Assembly (NCBI GenBank): GCA_963970005.1
Contig: CAXAMN010003002.1
Location: forward strand, 490,467 to 554,466
Direction of reading: 5' to 3'
DNA length: 64,000 bases
DNA from: Durusdinium trenchii
Taxonomy: Eukaryota; Sar; Dinophyceae; Suessiales; Symbiodiniaceae
Part shown: one piece after another, positions 10,703 through 22,679 of the stretch
How positions within the stretch are numbered: the first letter of the stretch is position 1
How the letters are laid out: each line of letters starts with the position of its first letter
The notes under the pieces: generated by a model
What the model saw: the letters and a program-made list of their open reading frames with translations, nothing else
What the model was told of the DNA's origin: nothing
Databases searched by the model: none
Made by a program: the position numbers and the translations under genes

Positions 10703-13090
10703 CGGGGAGCTCGGCTTCCGAGCTCCGACCGGACCGGTCTGACCCAGTCTGGCCCTGTCACCTACGGAGGACCCAGTCGTGTCCCTTTAAGGTCAGTCGG
10801 GGTGTCAAGCACCCCGACGTCGCGGGGGTCCAGGCAGTCCGAACGTACCGGATTCCTTCCGGACCTTATTTTGAGATATGTTGATTATATGTATGACCTT
10901 GAACATCTTGAACTGCAGTGAGCTCCAGTAAAGTCAGGTCAGGAAACCTGACCTGATTAGGCTTTGATTCTCTTGGTGACCTTGGACTTCCTTTGGTCAC
11001 ACCCTTTCACCTACCAGTCAGTGGATAACCTGCAAAGCCTTTTTGGGGATTGGTGCTACCCCACGGATGGAACAGATGGACAGAGCTGCAGGCCTCGGCT
11101 GCGAAAGCGTGTGCATTTGCTCACCTTCCCGTCCCAAAATCGGCCAGAGGCACACCACTCCGCACACAGCCACGCAGTCCAGAACACCGCACACGTCTGC
11201 GTTTCACAACCATGACGTGGTGCTAAAACGCAAGGCACTGTTTCTCACACGGCTCAGCTGAGAAGACCAGTAACAGTCTGAGCCGAGCCGCTCACTGTTC
11301 GAGACCATGTGCCGTTTCGTCCGCTCTGCGTATGATGGAAGAAGTGACCGCTGACAGCAAGATTCCCTTCCTGGAACTGGGATCCCAAATGCTCCAAAAC
11401 AATTTTTTCATGGTGAAACACCCCCCACCCCCACCCCAGCAGCACGTTGACGTGGTAAACCACCTTGAATTCGGTGCTTTGAAGAACAGCACTGCCTCCC
11501 ATGTCCATCTCTGCCAGGTACCAGTGTCGACTCAACACCCACGGACGCACGTGCGTGGCAGGGCCCGGGGACACGGTAAGGGAGCAGTGAGCAGTGGGCA
11601 CCTGCAGTGGAACAGGCGAGGGCTGTGAGCCTGGTAACGCTGCAGAAAAGCAAAAATGATTTGATTGATAGATGAAGTTGTTCATTCTCGTTGGTGTTAG
11701 AGGTTGGTGTAGGAATGTGTAGGATGTCCCATCCGAAATGCTGACCGAGGTCACACCATTTGCCAAGAAGGATTTCCCTCACGGGGACTGTTGGCCAGGA
11801 CAGTAGATGACCTAGATGATACTAGATTAACTAGATGGCAGAGCTTTGTGAGGTGGAAGGGAATAGCGGAAGTGGGTGCCAGCGCCATCCACTTTGAATC
11901 GTTGGAATTAGACTGTCTTGCCTGGCATCCCAAGTCAGGCTTTGTGCCGAAGGGTGCGGAGGCACTGGCCCGTGGGCATTTGGGCGATCCTAGTCGTCGG
12001 AAGTTCAAGGGGAAAGCCTACAGGAAACCACGATGTTCACAACCCAAACTATGGATTTCCTCTAAGTTTTCCTGTGATCCAAGTCTGAGAGAGGTGGTCA
12101 TAATTGGGTGGCAAGAGTGTCCTTGGCTGCCAAGCCGCTTGGGCGTAGAGAGATCTACATCTACTGTATAAATACCCTTTGCTTTGGACCACCAACCACC
12201 CAAAATATGGTCCTTCCTTATCAATATTACGTGGGGTCATGTTTGGGCTCTAGGTCCCTAGGTCTAAATAGTTGCAATCTGCCCGAAGCACGCACCGAAG
12301 CCATGAAAGGACCATGTCCGTGAAAGACTGATGTGTGAAATCTCGCATTGTTCAGGATGCTGAATTCTTTTGAGTGACCCTGAAAAACTGGTGAGACACT
12401 CACCAGTGGATAATGCGATCCGTGTCGTGTGCCTGGTGGGAAGCCTCACGTGCTATGAAAAAGCCGACAAAATGGCGAGATGCAGGGATAGAGCAAATGC
12501 CAGCTAGTCTGACATCCTGACAGTCTGACAGTTGAACTCGAATATGAAACAATTGAAGTCATTCAAACTAGGATCCATGGGGCTACAATATGCTTCAATA
12601 GTGTACACTAAGTCACTGGTCATCCAGTCACTTCCAGTGACTGTTTCGTCAGTAAGGCCTAGAGCTAAGGGGATGCTACGCTCCAGAACCAACACGAACT
12701 CCTTTGGCCGAGTTCAATTGTTGTTCTTTTCGCATTGGCAAAGGGAGACGTCAGCTATCAATGGCAGGTAGAGGGTGCCCAGAGGCACCTAGGATGCTCC
12801 AAGATCTCGAAGGAGATCCTTTGTGTATATGCACCTGGTTCTTCAAAGTGACCTTTTGATATCCCAGATTATCCCAGTTTGAGGTCACTTGGGCCTGAAA
12901 AAGGTCACTTAGGCACTCCAAAGAGGTCACTTTGAAGAAGCTGGTATTATGCATGTTCTGTTTTTTCCAAGCACGTTTGGGCCATATGTATAGCGATATT
13001 ATGGGATACAGCGGAATGGTCCCTAGTTCACGTTGATCAATAGCAGCAGGTGGTGTTTTTTCCCCCCTGTCGTATATGGGATGCACTGGG
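10703..13090. other. Non-coding stretch with no clear gene
   Basis: Several frames of 60-170 codons on both strands (for example minus 11254-11766) overlap each other. None shows a domain, splice context or codon pattern that sets it apart. Confidence 0.4.
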
Positions 13091-13210
13091 ATGCACTGGG
13101 CGCACGACGCGTTCCACCGGCGCGAGCCGCCCAAAGGGCAACGCTCAGTCGGTGCGGACATGGCATCGGAGGATGACCGTAGCTGGGCTGGGGGAGTTGG
13201 AGTTGAGTGA
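13091..13210 (+). CDS. Small complete frame, 39 codons, unknown
   Basis: ATG to TGA, reading AHDAFHRREPPKGQRSVG and then ADMASEDDRSWAGG. Its charged, balanced composition looks like an exon of a larger protein. ATGCACTGGG is duplicated immediately upstream (13081), so the start is ambiguous. Not recognised. Confidence 0.28.
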   Translation: MHWAHDAFHRREPPKGQRSVGADMASEDDRSWAGGVGVE

Positions 13211-15232
13211 ATGCATTGACACACCTCCTGGTGTTAGTCGTCGTGCATTTGTGCCTTAAGAATTGGAGCTCAGAGAGGCTGCTAAGATTTGTCAGGAATC
13301 TCAGCTGAACAGAATTGATTCTCATGTGGCTACATGGCCGTTGAGCACGGGGTCATCTTCTTTGCCCATTTGCAAGCATGGGGCCATCGAATGAGGTCCA
13401 TAGTGGGACGGTGGCACCCAAAACGACAGCGCCGGTTTGAGGATCTCCTTGCAAAATAAAGACGCGGTTTGATGCTTCTTCGGAGGCCAAAAGCGAGGAA
13501 CTTGCATTGTTTACGTAATGCATGTATTTAATAGATTCAAAAGACTTTGCTGTGGGGAGGTGCGCAACAGTTCACGTTTAGGCCATGCGGCGTGACGGGA
13601 CCGAACTTCAACCTTCTCGCAGATGTCACTGCTCCACCGGCGGGGTCGTTTTAGGGACAACGGTGTGGTTGTCCGAAATTCGCCGAGCGCATTCCGCAGC
13701 GCGCCGACGGGACACCGTTTGCAACTGCTTGGGCTCGGAAGAAAGGCCGAAGCCTGGGGGGGGGTGCTAGGGTTCATTCAGACGGTTGATGTCAAGTGGG
13801 TGACGGGTTTCCTAAAGTCTTTGAAGGGTTTGATATGGTTTGATCAAGGGCTCTGGGACACAGAGTCATCCACTATGAGCATAGGATGGCACCTGTTTTC
13901 TGATGAGCTGCACCAAAAATGCACACGCACACACCCATCAGGTTCATTTCCAGCTTGGACCAGAACCCACAAGCCCTTCTCAGGTGGATTTGAATGGAAG
14001 TGAAACTCGTCCCCAGGTGCTCAGTACACGGACCCCACAAATCCATATATAGACCCTTCTTTGGCTTTTTTAAAATACCAGGTGGGAGTATCAGAAGTGA
14101 CAGGTGGGAGTATAGAAGTGACACAGGTGGGAGCATAGAAGTGACATATGTCACATACCGTCACGAGTACCGTCATCATCACGAGTCATCAACGAGGGGA
14201 CACGGCGCATGTCGAGGTGTCTGACGGTAGCCTGCAAACTCCCAACGAATGCAGGGGACTCTCCAAATTATAGATTCAAAGGCATGGACATTCGAACAGC
14301 AAGCAGCACTGATGATCATCCAAGTTGGCCTTCGATTGATTCCAAACCAATTCTCCAAATCCAATTCACTCCGAATGGATCCGAATGGTGTATTCCAGAC
14401 TCCTTCCTGCGTCGCTCATCAGGTCCTTCCTGTGTTCCGTGAACCATGACCCCCAGCTGAGCGGTTCTGCTCTTTCCTCGCTGCTTCACATCGGCCAGCA
14501 GCATCATGACCGGTGACCGGTCGAAAGGGTTTTCAGGGAGAGGACATAGCCGAACACCACTGAAAACCTCGGAGGGTTGAGTGAGTAAACAGTGCAAGTC
14601 ACCTAAGTCACCTAAGGAACTGAGTGAGGGTTCAACCCGCTTCCGATGAACGTGAATCATACAGCACTTCTGTGGAGTAGATGGCGCACGAGTAACAAGC
14701 TTTCAAGCTCGGCAACGACCAACGCTTGTGAGTGATGAGTGAGTGGCTTTCATGCGGAGGGCTGCGTCATCTACTTTGCTTTTTTACGCGATGTAGCCAT
14801 ATGTGGGCAATCATTAGGAAATATTAGGAACTTGTATATCAACGAAGCGCTGGCCTAGCTTGGCCGCTGTTCCTTGACCATAAAAACCCGGGGCAGGCGT
14901 TTCACGCTCACCTTCGGGATCCTGCAGGGGTGTGGCCAAGGCAAAGTAGATGAAAGCGATGCGTTTTGGAACTCCATGAGGTGCAGCACATGTTGTTGGT
15001 CAAATCCGCTTGGAGGACACCCGGATAGCGCTACCGATCTATCCTTGCAGAGCACCCCACCATGAACTCCAGCCTCCAGCCGCCATGAAATGCCACTTGG
15101 CCGACGAGTGGTCTCGCGGTCACTCGCTGCTGCGAACCACCCGTTTGGGTGGAACAAACCATGACAAACCTCTCCAGGAGCCTCTCCATGCGTGGGGTTG
15201 AAATATCATCCCAAAGAGTTTTGTTTTGAACA
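13211..15232. other. Non-coding stretch
   Basis: A short direct repeat of CAGGTGGGAGTAT-type sequence lies near 14080-14135. Otherwise no supported gene. The island at 13570-13760 is open in several frames on both strands and cannot be assigned. Confidence 0.4.
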
Positions 15233-15375
15233 TAGATCAGACATGTTGCGGTAGAGGTGATCGATGAGGCTGGTGATGTGCTCCGCCTGGAGGATGCCTT
15301 GGGGCCGAAAAATCGACTCGTGCGGGTGCAACATCCCATGGTAGAGGGACCTGGTGGGGTTGATAGGTCAGTGGA
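15233..15375 (+). CDS. Candidate exon, unknown
   Basis: After an AG (GATCAG) the plus frame reads VAVEVIDEAGDVLRLEDALG and then PKNRLVRVQHPM, a very protein-like sequence of alternating hydrophobic and acidic residues. An in-frame TAG just upstream shows that it must begin near the AG. A GT follows at 15342 (ATG|GTAGAG). The family is unknown. It is one of the better exon candidates in the left half. Confidence 0.38.
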
Positions 15376-16160
15376 GCGCAGCGCTGGGGCAACAGAATGA
15401 TTAATGAAATGTATTATAATATAGTCACCGTAGATCAGGTGGTTGATTGAACGCTTCCGGTTTTCTTCAGAAATTAGACACCTTCCCGGGAATCCCGTTA
15501 TTTTATATATATGCGCTTTCTGGAGCGTGTCCTGTCTTCATAACTCAGAAGTAATTGGACATGAATTTGTGCAAGTGCGTTTCTTGTTTCAGAGAATTGC
15601 TGCCTCGTGGCAGTGTAGGATGCTATCATATTCATCAACCTTTGTCAGTGCTGGACTGGCACCCAGCTGGCTGTGTTTCACGATGGCCCTTCAATAATGG
15701 TCAGTTTGCTTTTTTTTGCCACCCCCATGATCCCGTTGCTGTTGGTTTCTTCTTCCATGTTCTTCTCCCTCTCACTTCGAGAAGCGCCAAGGAGCTCATA
15801 TTATGGCGCTGCCCAGACCAACGGCAAGAGCCTGTGGCTTTCCCGGCGCTACCATTTCGAGTGAGAATGGTTAGAGGGACATCGGGCGAAGACGCTACCG
15901 TCTAGAGGGCCCAGAGCTAGAGCACTCTGCAGTCAGGGGTCGTTTCTTCTCAGCGTCCGCTCTCAGTCTCGGTAGTTGACCAGTCTAGTGTGGAGTGAAA
16001 GGCTGGAATTGATGAGGTGAACGATACGAGGACTCCCTCCGTCTTGGCTTGCATGGATGGGACATGTTCCGAACACACACACACAACCACCAAGAATTCC
16101 TTGATGCTTTCTTTTGTATAAGTGGCGACGGAGTTTTGTATATGGTTGCAATTGCACACC

Positions 16161-16184
16161 CTATATATATATATATATATATAC
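16161..16184. repeat. TA microsatellite
   Basis: About 12 TA dinucleotides, directly abutting the foldback element that begins TACCAGCTG. Confidence 0.9.
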
Positions 16185-16257
16185 CAGCTGCTTCCAATGG
16201 GTCACCAATGGACAACCCTACACTACACATAGGTCTCCAGACAGGAAGCGCTAGGTA
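16182..16257. mobile_element. Foldback family C, copy 1
   Basis: Runs from TACCAGCTGCTTCCAATGGG to AGGAAGCGCTAGGTA. The GCTTCC/GGAAGC ends are inverted. The whole copy is the reverse complement of most of the element at 17450-17553, about 1.2 kb away. Confidence 0.7.
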
Positions 16258-16901
16258 TATCATGATGTCAAGTGTCCATGTTGTCTACCAATTGGGTTTG
16301 TTCCCTTTGGATCCTCGTCAGTGGTACGTACCTGGCACAATGCCAGGCTGAGTTCCTTCGAGGCGCGAACGAAGAGTGCGGTGCAGTGAGGTACTGGTGA
16401 ATGGAGCTCAGAAACCAATATGAGCAAGATGAATCAAGATGATACAAGTTCAGAACATGTCTCAAGATCACCACCTTGCAACATAGCTAAGCAGGCCACA
16501 TATGTCGTTCGATTGGTAACATCACAGAAACCACCATCACATGAACCAGTAAGATGTTGTAAGCGACTTTTTTTGCAACGATAACATCTACTAGGGCCAG
16601 GTTAACAACGCATCCTTATGTGGCTATGGCTACCTAGCCACCTTAGAACTGTTGAAAGAAGAAAGATGAAGGCATCCTGACGCCCCCTTGTTAGGTGTAA
16701 ACCGTCGTTGAAGGGCAAAGGATGTGCGTTTTCAAAAGGAACTACTAGATGGAAGTGGTTTTTTGCCAAATCCGTGACGAAGGCCACTTCTGTTATCCGG
16801 ATGGTTGTTCCATCCAGTTGAAGCTGGCTTAGTTTTGCTCCACAACCTTACAGTAAGAACCACAGTAAGGCCCACAAGCGGGTTCAGACAGCTATTCCTA
16901 T

Positions 16902-17165
16902 ATGTTGTACATACTTTTGCGGCTTTTGGGGGGGAAAGTGATCACATATGTCCATCACCTTCACGTCGCCCCTGTTCCGTTTTTCGCGCCTGCTTTCGGG
17001 AAAGAAGTGAGCGGCAGGACGGACACGGTGTGGACACCCAGAACTCCCAACGAGTCCAACGAGTGGAACGCATCCATTCAAGCGTCCCAACGAGTGGACC
17101 TCGCAGTTCCCGAAGTGCCCAGGGGCTTGAACCGGCCATCCAAACACATTTGGGGGTTGCGGTGA
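16902..17165 (+). CDS. Candidate exon region, unknown
   Basis: A plus frame reads PVPFFAPAFGKEVSGRTDTV and ends DLAVPEVPRGLN. CAACGAGT recurs three times within 60 bp. Overlapping frames on both strands are also open, so the assignment is weak. Confidence 0.18.
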   Translation: MLYILLRLLGGKVITYVHHLHVAPVPFFAPAFGKEVSGRTDTVWTPRTPNESNEWNASIQASQRVDLAVPEVPRGLNRPSKHIWGLR

Positions 17166-17449
17166 ACCACAGTGGCTGACCATGGCGGCGTTTAAGTCTC
17201 CTTTGAGTGGGTGTGTGGGGGGGGGGCGACATGCCAAGCACAAGTGGCTAAACTTTAGCCGCTAAAGGATCCAGACAAATTGCCTTGCTACGAGTTCATA
17301 TTAGAGGCATGAATAATTGCATACAAGACCATAAAAGACCGAAGGCCCTTGATTCCTGCGCAGGCAACGTGTTTTAAGACCATGGATTGCTCATGCGCAA
17401 AACCACCCCGAATTCCATGAGCAGACATGTCTCTAGCAATCCTGCACGC

Positions 17450-17553
17450 ACCTAGCGCTTCCAATGGGTGTCCTGTCTGGAGACCTGTATGACCTATATG
17501 TAGTGTAGGGTGTGTAGGGTTGTCCATTGATGACCCATTGGAAGCAGCTGGTA
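17450..17553. mobile_element. Foldback family C, copy 2 (inverted)
   Basis: Starts ACCTAGCGCTTCC and ends GGAAGCAGCTGGTA. The central block GTAGTGTAGGG...TTGTCCATTG matches copy 1 in the opposite orientation. This copy has extra bases after the left arm. A diverged piece lies near 32852-32896. Confidence 0.7.
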
Positions 17554-18090
17554 TGGATCCAATGGAAGCAATTTTTTCTGTGGCGTTGACCTGTTGGACG
17601 AGATGGAGTGATCAAAGCCCAATGTTTGCCCTTGCGTCCCGAGGCCACAACAGGTTGATCATTGCTTATCAGGATGTGCCATACCCTTGGGTTCACCAGA
17701 ACGATCTCATTCTTTTGCCGGCGCTTGGCCGGCTCAAAGCCCCATCAGATGGCTTTGGTGCCTGTACGGCCTCCGATTCTGGGAAACAGCGGCGGCGGAT
17801 TGAGGCGACGCACTGGCCGCTGGCGGCTCATCTCCATCTCGCTTGGAGGCGTCGAAGTGGATCGTTGGTTTTTCCCCGCACCTTGTTTGGCTTATTGAAA
17901 AAGACAGTCCACTGCAGTGTTCCGTGCCAGGCCTCCATGTTATGTCTCTCTTGAAGAGCAGCGTTTTCAATCCCCCAAAGTATCCGTGCTGGACCTGTTT
18001 GGCTGGTAGAGGCTGGTAGTGTTTCCATTCTGAAGCATTGTTTCCGTGACAGCCTTTCTCTCTTGTCAAAGGTTGTGTAACATGTGTAGA

Positions 18091-18174
18091 TACCAGGACC
18101 CTCCAAGGGGTGTCTATTTATAGCCCCTTAGCTGTTAAGGGGTGTCCATTAGCCACCCCTTGAAGGCCCTGGTA
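18091..18174. mobile_element. Foldback family B, copy 1
   Basis: TACCAGGACCCTCCAAGGGGTG at the left pairs imperfectly with CACCCCTTGAAGGCCCTGGTA at the right. A second inverted pair (AGGGGTGTC / GACACC-like) lies inside. It shares its ends with the copy at 21712-21804. Confidence 0.7.
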
Positions 18175-18577
18175 CATTCCTTTGTTTACAAAAGCTGAAT
18201 GTTTGGGGTACAGTGTGCGCCATCGGTTTGCGTTCCGTGCGACGAGAGTTTCAGACAAAGAACAATCGAAACCATCCGGCTCGATAGATTGCTTTTCCTT
18301 TGTGAAAGCCAACCGCTCCGGCTTGTCGTTCACCGTCCAGTGTTAGAGCACCAGGTGCCGGTGAAGGCGGCCACGGCGGCACCTTCGAAGGCCGGGTGTT
18401 GTCTTTTTCCGGGAGGTGTGGCGTTTGGGGGGGACTACCCCAAATGCTCACCAAGTTGTGGTTGCATTTGTTTAGTTTGAATGTGCACGGTTTGTTTTGT
18501 TGTTTTGTGTTGGTTTGTTTGTTTCTTTTTGGTTCATGAAGTTGACTTGTTGGTTTTCTTATTTTCTGTTGCGACGG

Positions 18578-18669
18578 AAGAGCAGGGCAAAGACGCTGCA
18601 GAGAAAGGTGGCACATCAGCTTTGTGTAGGGCAGCCAAGAATGACCATGAGAAAGTGGTGCGATTGCTG
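18578..18669 (+). CDS. Candidate exon with ankyrin-repeat signature
   Basis: The plus frame reads GGTSALCRAAKNDHEKVVRLL, which closely follows the ankyrin consensus G-T-A-L-x-x-A-A-x-x-G-H-x-x-V-V-x-x-L-L. Asp replaces the usual Gly before His. Ankyrin repeats are protein-binding helix-turn-helix modules. A pyrimidine-rich tract (TTTTCTTATTTTCTG) precedes it. Only one repeat is visible before TAG at 18670, so the rest must lie in other exons or be lost. Confidence 0.45.
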
Positions 18670-18827
18670 TAGAAACGCGAGCGCTGGCAGAAACAGACGC
18701 AGCGAAAATAGCGCAAGTAACTCAACCACTTTGTGGTTGGACATTTGCACTAGAAGGTCTTTCAGGAATTCTTCCACTTGATGGCATGAAATGGTACCTG
18801 CCCACTCCAACTTGAGGTTGAGGAGGA

Positions 18828-19229
18828 ATGGCAGTGTTTTTGGACGACATGTTCCATCCTTCGACCGCAGACCTGGCAGGAACCATCTCCTTCTACTTCG
18901 GAAAAGCAGCCAAGGCAAGGAAGAGAGAAGCAGCTCAGAGATTCCAGCAACAAGAGATGATACCCTCCCTCCAACAAATCATGGAAGTGGTCGCCCCCCT
19001 GTTTGGTATGCGCACTAAGGGCCTTCCCAGTGGCCTATGTTTGGCCATGATTGTTGGAGGATCGATTGCCCATCATATGTTTCACACCAAAAAAACGTCA
19101 AACTTAGATAAGATGATAAGTCACAGAGTCACAGTCGTCACTCCGGACCAGGCAGTGGTCTCACCGCGTCAGGCCTGGTCGCGCACAGTCCTTCTATGCC
19201 TACGGCCCGCCAGGGACACCTCACAGTGA
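18828..19229 (+). CDS. Unassigned 133-codon frame
   Basis: ATG at 18828. The first 60 codons read naturally (MAVFLDDMFHPSTADLAG, then FYFGKAAKARKREAAQRF). The latter part is less protein-like. In-frame stops lie just upstream. It may be an exon downstream of the ankyrin-like exon, but nothing links them. Not recognised. Confidence 0.28.
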   Translation: MAVFLDDMFHPSTADLAGTISFYFGKAAKARKREAAQRFQQQEMIPSLQQIMEVVAPLFGMRTKGLPSGLCLAMIVGGSIAHHMFHTKKTSNLDKMISHRVTVVTPDQAVVSPRQAWSRTVLLCLRPARDTSQ

Positions 19230-19408
19230 CTTCGTGAGGTGACTGGCCCGAGTTGTTCTGACCGTGCGACAGTTGGATGGGCAAAGATGTTCTGATTGTA
19301 AGAGATATTGGTACACTTGGTGTACACTACTCTTGTGAATCCACACAGAGAAAAAAAGCTCATGGTCCAGGGGAGCTTGGATCGCTATCGTAGTATTCAA
19401 TTCAACAT

Positions 19409-19508
19409 CCCCAGACACTCCATGCATGCCATATATGCCTACATTGACCCCCCAAAACCATCCCAACTGATCGGCATATATGGCAGTCCCAGACAGGTCG
19501 TGTTTGGG
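19409..19508. mobile_element. Foldback family A/B, arms A and B
   Basis: The left arm is type A (CCCAGACACTCCATGCATGC) and the right arm type B (GGCAGTCCCAGACAGGTCG then TGTTTGGG). The centre is TTGACCCCCCAAAACCATCC. The ATATATG cores pair. It is a mixed element. Confidence 0.8.
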
Positions 19509-20590
19509 ATCGGGGAAGCAAAGACATCCCCTCAAAAAATGACCGAAATCACTCATGCAACTGATGCTCCTCCAGCCGATGTCCCACCGATGCGCTGTGT
19601 TTTCTGTCCTCTTCTTGTCCACCGACTTCGCCAGAAGAAAGTGAGGTCGACATCACACGGAGTCAGCAAAGTTTGCTCGGGCTCAAAAGAACCGGCTGGC
19701 CGTTAAAGCAAGCGGGAGCAATGATGTTATGCGTGTCATGTTATGGTTTGAACTGTTCAGATGTGTCAGTTGGTGGTTTTGTTGAGTTTTGCCCAAGGCT
19801 GAAAGCTCCAGGGCTGAAAGGAAGATAATTAGACCATATTAGACCTGCAACTGGAACGTCGTAAGATATGCTGTGCATAGTGTATATCATAGTAACTGTT
19901 GTTTAGCTTGACAAGTTCATTTCTTCGAAGACTGCACTCACTTGGGAGCTTTTTTTAGCAATAAACGTTAGGCGCAAAAAAAAGGGGGCCATCCGCATTC
20001 AATCGAATGGCAGAAGAATTGCCTCATGCGACTCCAGGATCGTGTCTTCCAAATTGCCTTACCATGCCCGTCGGCCCCAGCGGTATACATTGGGGTGGTT
20101 TCATGTGGTTTCTGGTGGTAGATGTGATATAATGTGAATAAGTTATATCAAATCAGGTGCTCGAGCTTTTGGACTGAATGAATGCAAGGCTTGTTTAGGG
20201 GTTTGCTTGATGCTATCCCAACATCAACTCGATTTGTACGGCAAGACTTGCCCTGGGGCGCTCTGAAAAGAGAGCTTTTTCCATGCACGAATCGGTGCTC
20301 AGTGTAGTAAATGGTTGAAGTCTTCACAGGACTAAGTGAACCTTTGCCACCAATTGACATGAAATGGCCCACTGAAATGGAGTCAGATTGATGACACCAG
20401 TGGTGTTTGACACAGGGTGTGCTCATCTCAATCCATGCTGCCTGGAAAAGGACATCAACTTGCGTAGCATTTGTCCTTCCACTGTCCACTGCTCATACTT
20501 GCTGCCTAGAAAAATCCGACATACACACAGAAAAGGAGTACCTGACAAAAAAAAGAAACAGCTCAGGAAGGTGACAGTTCACCCCGCTTT
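19509..20590. other. Non-coding stretch
   Basis: Nothing recognised apart from a short relic (TACATTGGGGTGGTTTCATG at 20086) of the foldback A/B centre. Confidence 0.45.
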
Positions 20591-20740
20591 TTGATGTTCG
20601 ACATGTTCCTTCCAGGCCAACCGTTCCGTTCGCGTTTCCGTTTGCGCCACGAGGCCCGGCCCGACCGGCCGTCCCGCACGCTGAACGACTGGATCGCGCA
20701 GACGCGCTCGGTGCCGGAGGCAGGGCCTGGTGACATGCTG
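20591..20740 (+). CDS. Candidate exon, unknown
   Basis: A GC-rich patch whose plus frame reads PFRSRFRLRHEARPDRPSR and then TLNDWIAQTRSVPEAG. It is composed like a basic protein segment. It ends where a foldback element begins. The minus frame is also open. Unassigned. Confidence 0.25.
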
Positions 20741-20743
20741 CCA

Positions 20744-20851
20744 CCCCAGACACGACCTGTCTGGGACTGCCATATATGCCGATCAGTTGGGATGGTTTTG
20801 TGGGGTCAATGGGGCGGCATATATGGCAGTCCCAGACAGGTCGTGTTTGGG
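20744..20851. mobile_element. Foldback family A/B, arms B and B
   Basis: Both arms are type B. The left arm begins CCCCAGACACGACCTGTCTG and the right arm ends CAGACAGGTCGTGTTTGGG. Each B arm contains its own small hairpin (CCCAGACA...TGTCTGGG). The centre includes GGTTTTGTGGGGTCAATGG. Confidence 0.85.
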
Positions 20852-21135
20852 ATAGGTACGAGTTCTACAGAGCCCGGGACGTTTGTTATAGACTATTTGT
20901 GACATGGGAAGGATCTGGTGACCTGTAATGTTTGATTCCCTTAGTAAAGCAGATTCTAGCCCATCGGTCGGACCCAGGGTATGTCTTAGACACTGCTGAA
21001 AACCTCTATTTAAGGGGTCATGACTAGTTAGACACCCCTAAGATCCCAAATAGGAGTGCTGGTAGATGGCTCTTCCTCGACCCTGGACCCCCACTTGTCT
21101 ATATAGGACATTTTATATGGTGGACCTGGACAGAC

Positions 21136-21306
21136 ATGCACGTCACGTGTTTGCTTCAAGTGGAACACTCCCCCCTCCACCTGGCCCTCCGTCAGGTGCT
21201 GGCCCTTGTGAAGACCTACGGTGCGGAGTTCGACGGCACCAACACGGCCACTGCTTTGCCCGGACCGTTGGACCGACCGTTGACCGAGGGTCGTTCGACC
21301 TGTTGA
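21136..21306 (+). CDS. Small complete frame, 56 codons, unknown
   Basis: ATG to TGA. It reads HSPLHLALRQVLALVKTYG and then AEFDGTNTATALPG, a convincing helix followed by a loop. Probably an exon rather than a whole gene. A 169-codon minus frame overlaps but is less protein-like. No family recognised. Confidence 0.33.
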   Translation: MHVTCLLQVEHSPLHLALRQVLALVKTYGAEFDGTNTATALPGPLDRPLTEGRSTC

Positions 21307-21711
21307 CCGGACCTGGTGTTCAGAGGGCAGTGTCAAGCTTAGAGATGGTGTGTTGGGGTGTTGGCCCCCCACTACCTGCAAGACTAAGACCAGCTGTGCC
21401 CAAGGAGGAATGAGCGATCCACACCGTGCCAAATGGCATGAGTTGAGGGAGAACACCAAGCAATGGAGAAAAAAACACAGATGTCCTCTTGAACTGGGAG
21501 CTTGTAACTGGGAGGTCAGGGAGTCCCTTGTTGACACTGATTCGGAACGTACATGAATTCACACATCGCTCGCTCGGGCGACGGACCGCATGGACTGTGC
21601 CACCGAGGCATCGCTTGGCCAAGTGGCACAGGGAGGCACCCGATGCCAGGCGAGGTCTTGGAGGGTAGGCACCCGATGCGTTTGGAAAGGCATGGTCCTC
21701 CACGACAAACA

Positions 21712-21804
21712 TACCAGGGCCCCCAGGGCCTTGGGGTGGTTAATCGATACCCCGGAAAACCTCTAAGGAGCTGTAATTGGACAGCCCTTAGGGGGGTCCT
21801 GGTA
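21712..21804. mobile_element. Foldback family B, copy 2
   Basis: Begins TACCAGGGCCCCCAGGGCC and ends GGGGTCCTGGTA, the same terminal motif as the copy at 18091. AACCTCTAAGGAGCTG lies inside. A related partial piece is at 20999-21062 (AACCTCTATTTAAGGGG, ending GTGCTGGTA). Confidence 0.7.
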
Positions 21805-22346
21805 TAGCTTTGGCATTCTGTTGTCAATAGGTTTGGAAGACGAGCTTCCTTTGCCAGGCTGGGACTACGGGTTTTTCAACACTAGCTATGTAGATGCTGG
21901 GGAACAGCTGAGAATTTGCGAGTTCATGCCAGAGAACAGCTGCCGTGAGGTTTTGCGGCTAGTGGCGAGCATCGATAAAAAGGGGTGTCAGCGTTTTGAT
22001 GATCTGTGTCTTTGCCCTGTATGTACACACGCGCCATGCACCACGTGCCTTTTTTCCCCAGTCTAGCAGACACTGAAGCTGCCACCTTGGTTTGGCCTGT
22101 CAGCTGATTGATCTTGTTGTTTCTTGTTTTTTTTTGGGGGGGGGGGGTCAGACCAGGCCCCCAAGCTACTTGCCAGACATTCCACTTTAGACACCCCTGC
22201 GGCGGGGTGTCTACATGTTCTGGATCAGAACATATCTCAGAACCTACACCCTGGAAGACGATCCCATGGACCCTGGAAATCACTGGTTGGTAGAGGAAGG
22301 CCATTTGGCATTGTCAGGGTCCAAGTGTTTGGGAGTCTACATTCAT

Positions 22347-22441
22347 CCCAGACACTCCATGTATGCCATATATGCCTACGTTGGGGTGGTTTGGGGGGTC
22401 AATGTAGGCATATCATATATGGCATACATGGAGTGTCTGGG
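22347..22441. mobile_element. Foldback family A/B, arms A and A
   Basis: A 28-bp arm starting CCCAGACACTCCATG pairs perfectly with its complement ending CATGGAGTGTCTGGG. Five extra bases interrupt the inner stem on the right. A possible CAT duplication flanks it (22344-22346 and 22442-22444). Confidence 0.85.
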
Positions 22442-22679
22442 CATGACCTTCCAAGACCCCGGCCGACAGAATGTGAGGCTCTTCCAAGATGATCTTTGGC
22501 ATCAGACCTTGGAGCATTTGGATCGCAACCTGCAGGTGCAGAGTAGAGCCTCGTAGAGCCCGATACAAAAGGCATAGGTACCAAAAAAGAATAAAACGAG
22601 CATGAACAAATCATAAAAAGAGGATCAACATAAAATAAAAAGCGAATCAACAAAACAATATTCCTTGATAGGCCTCTTC

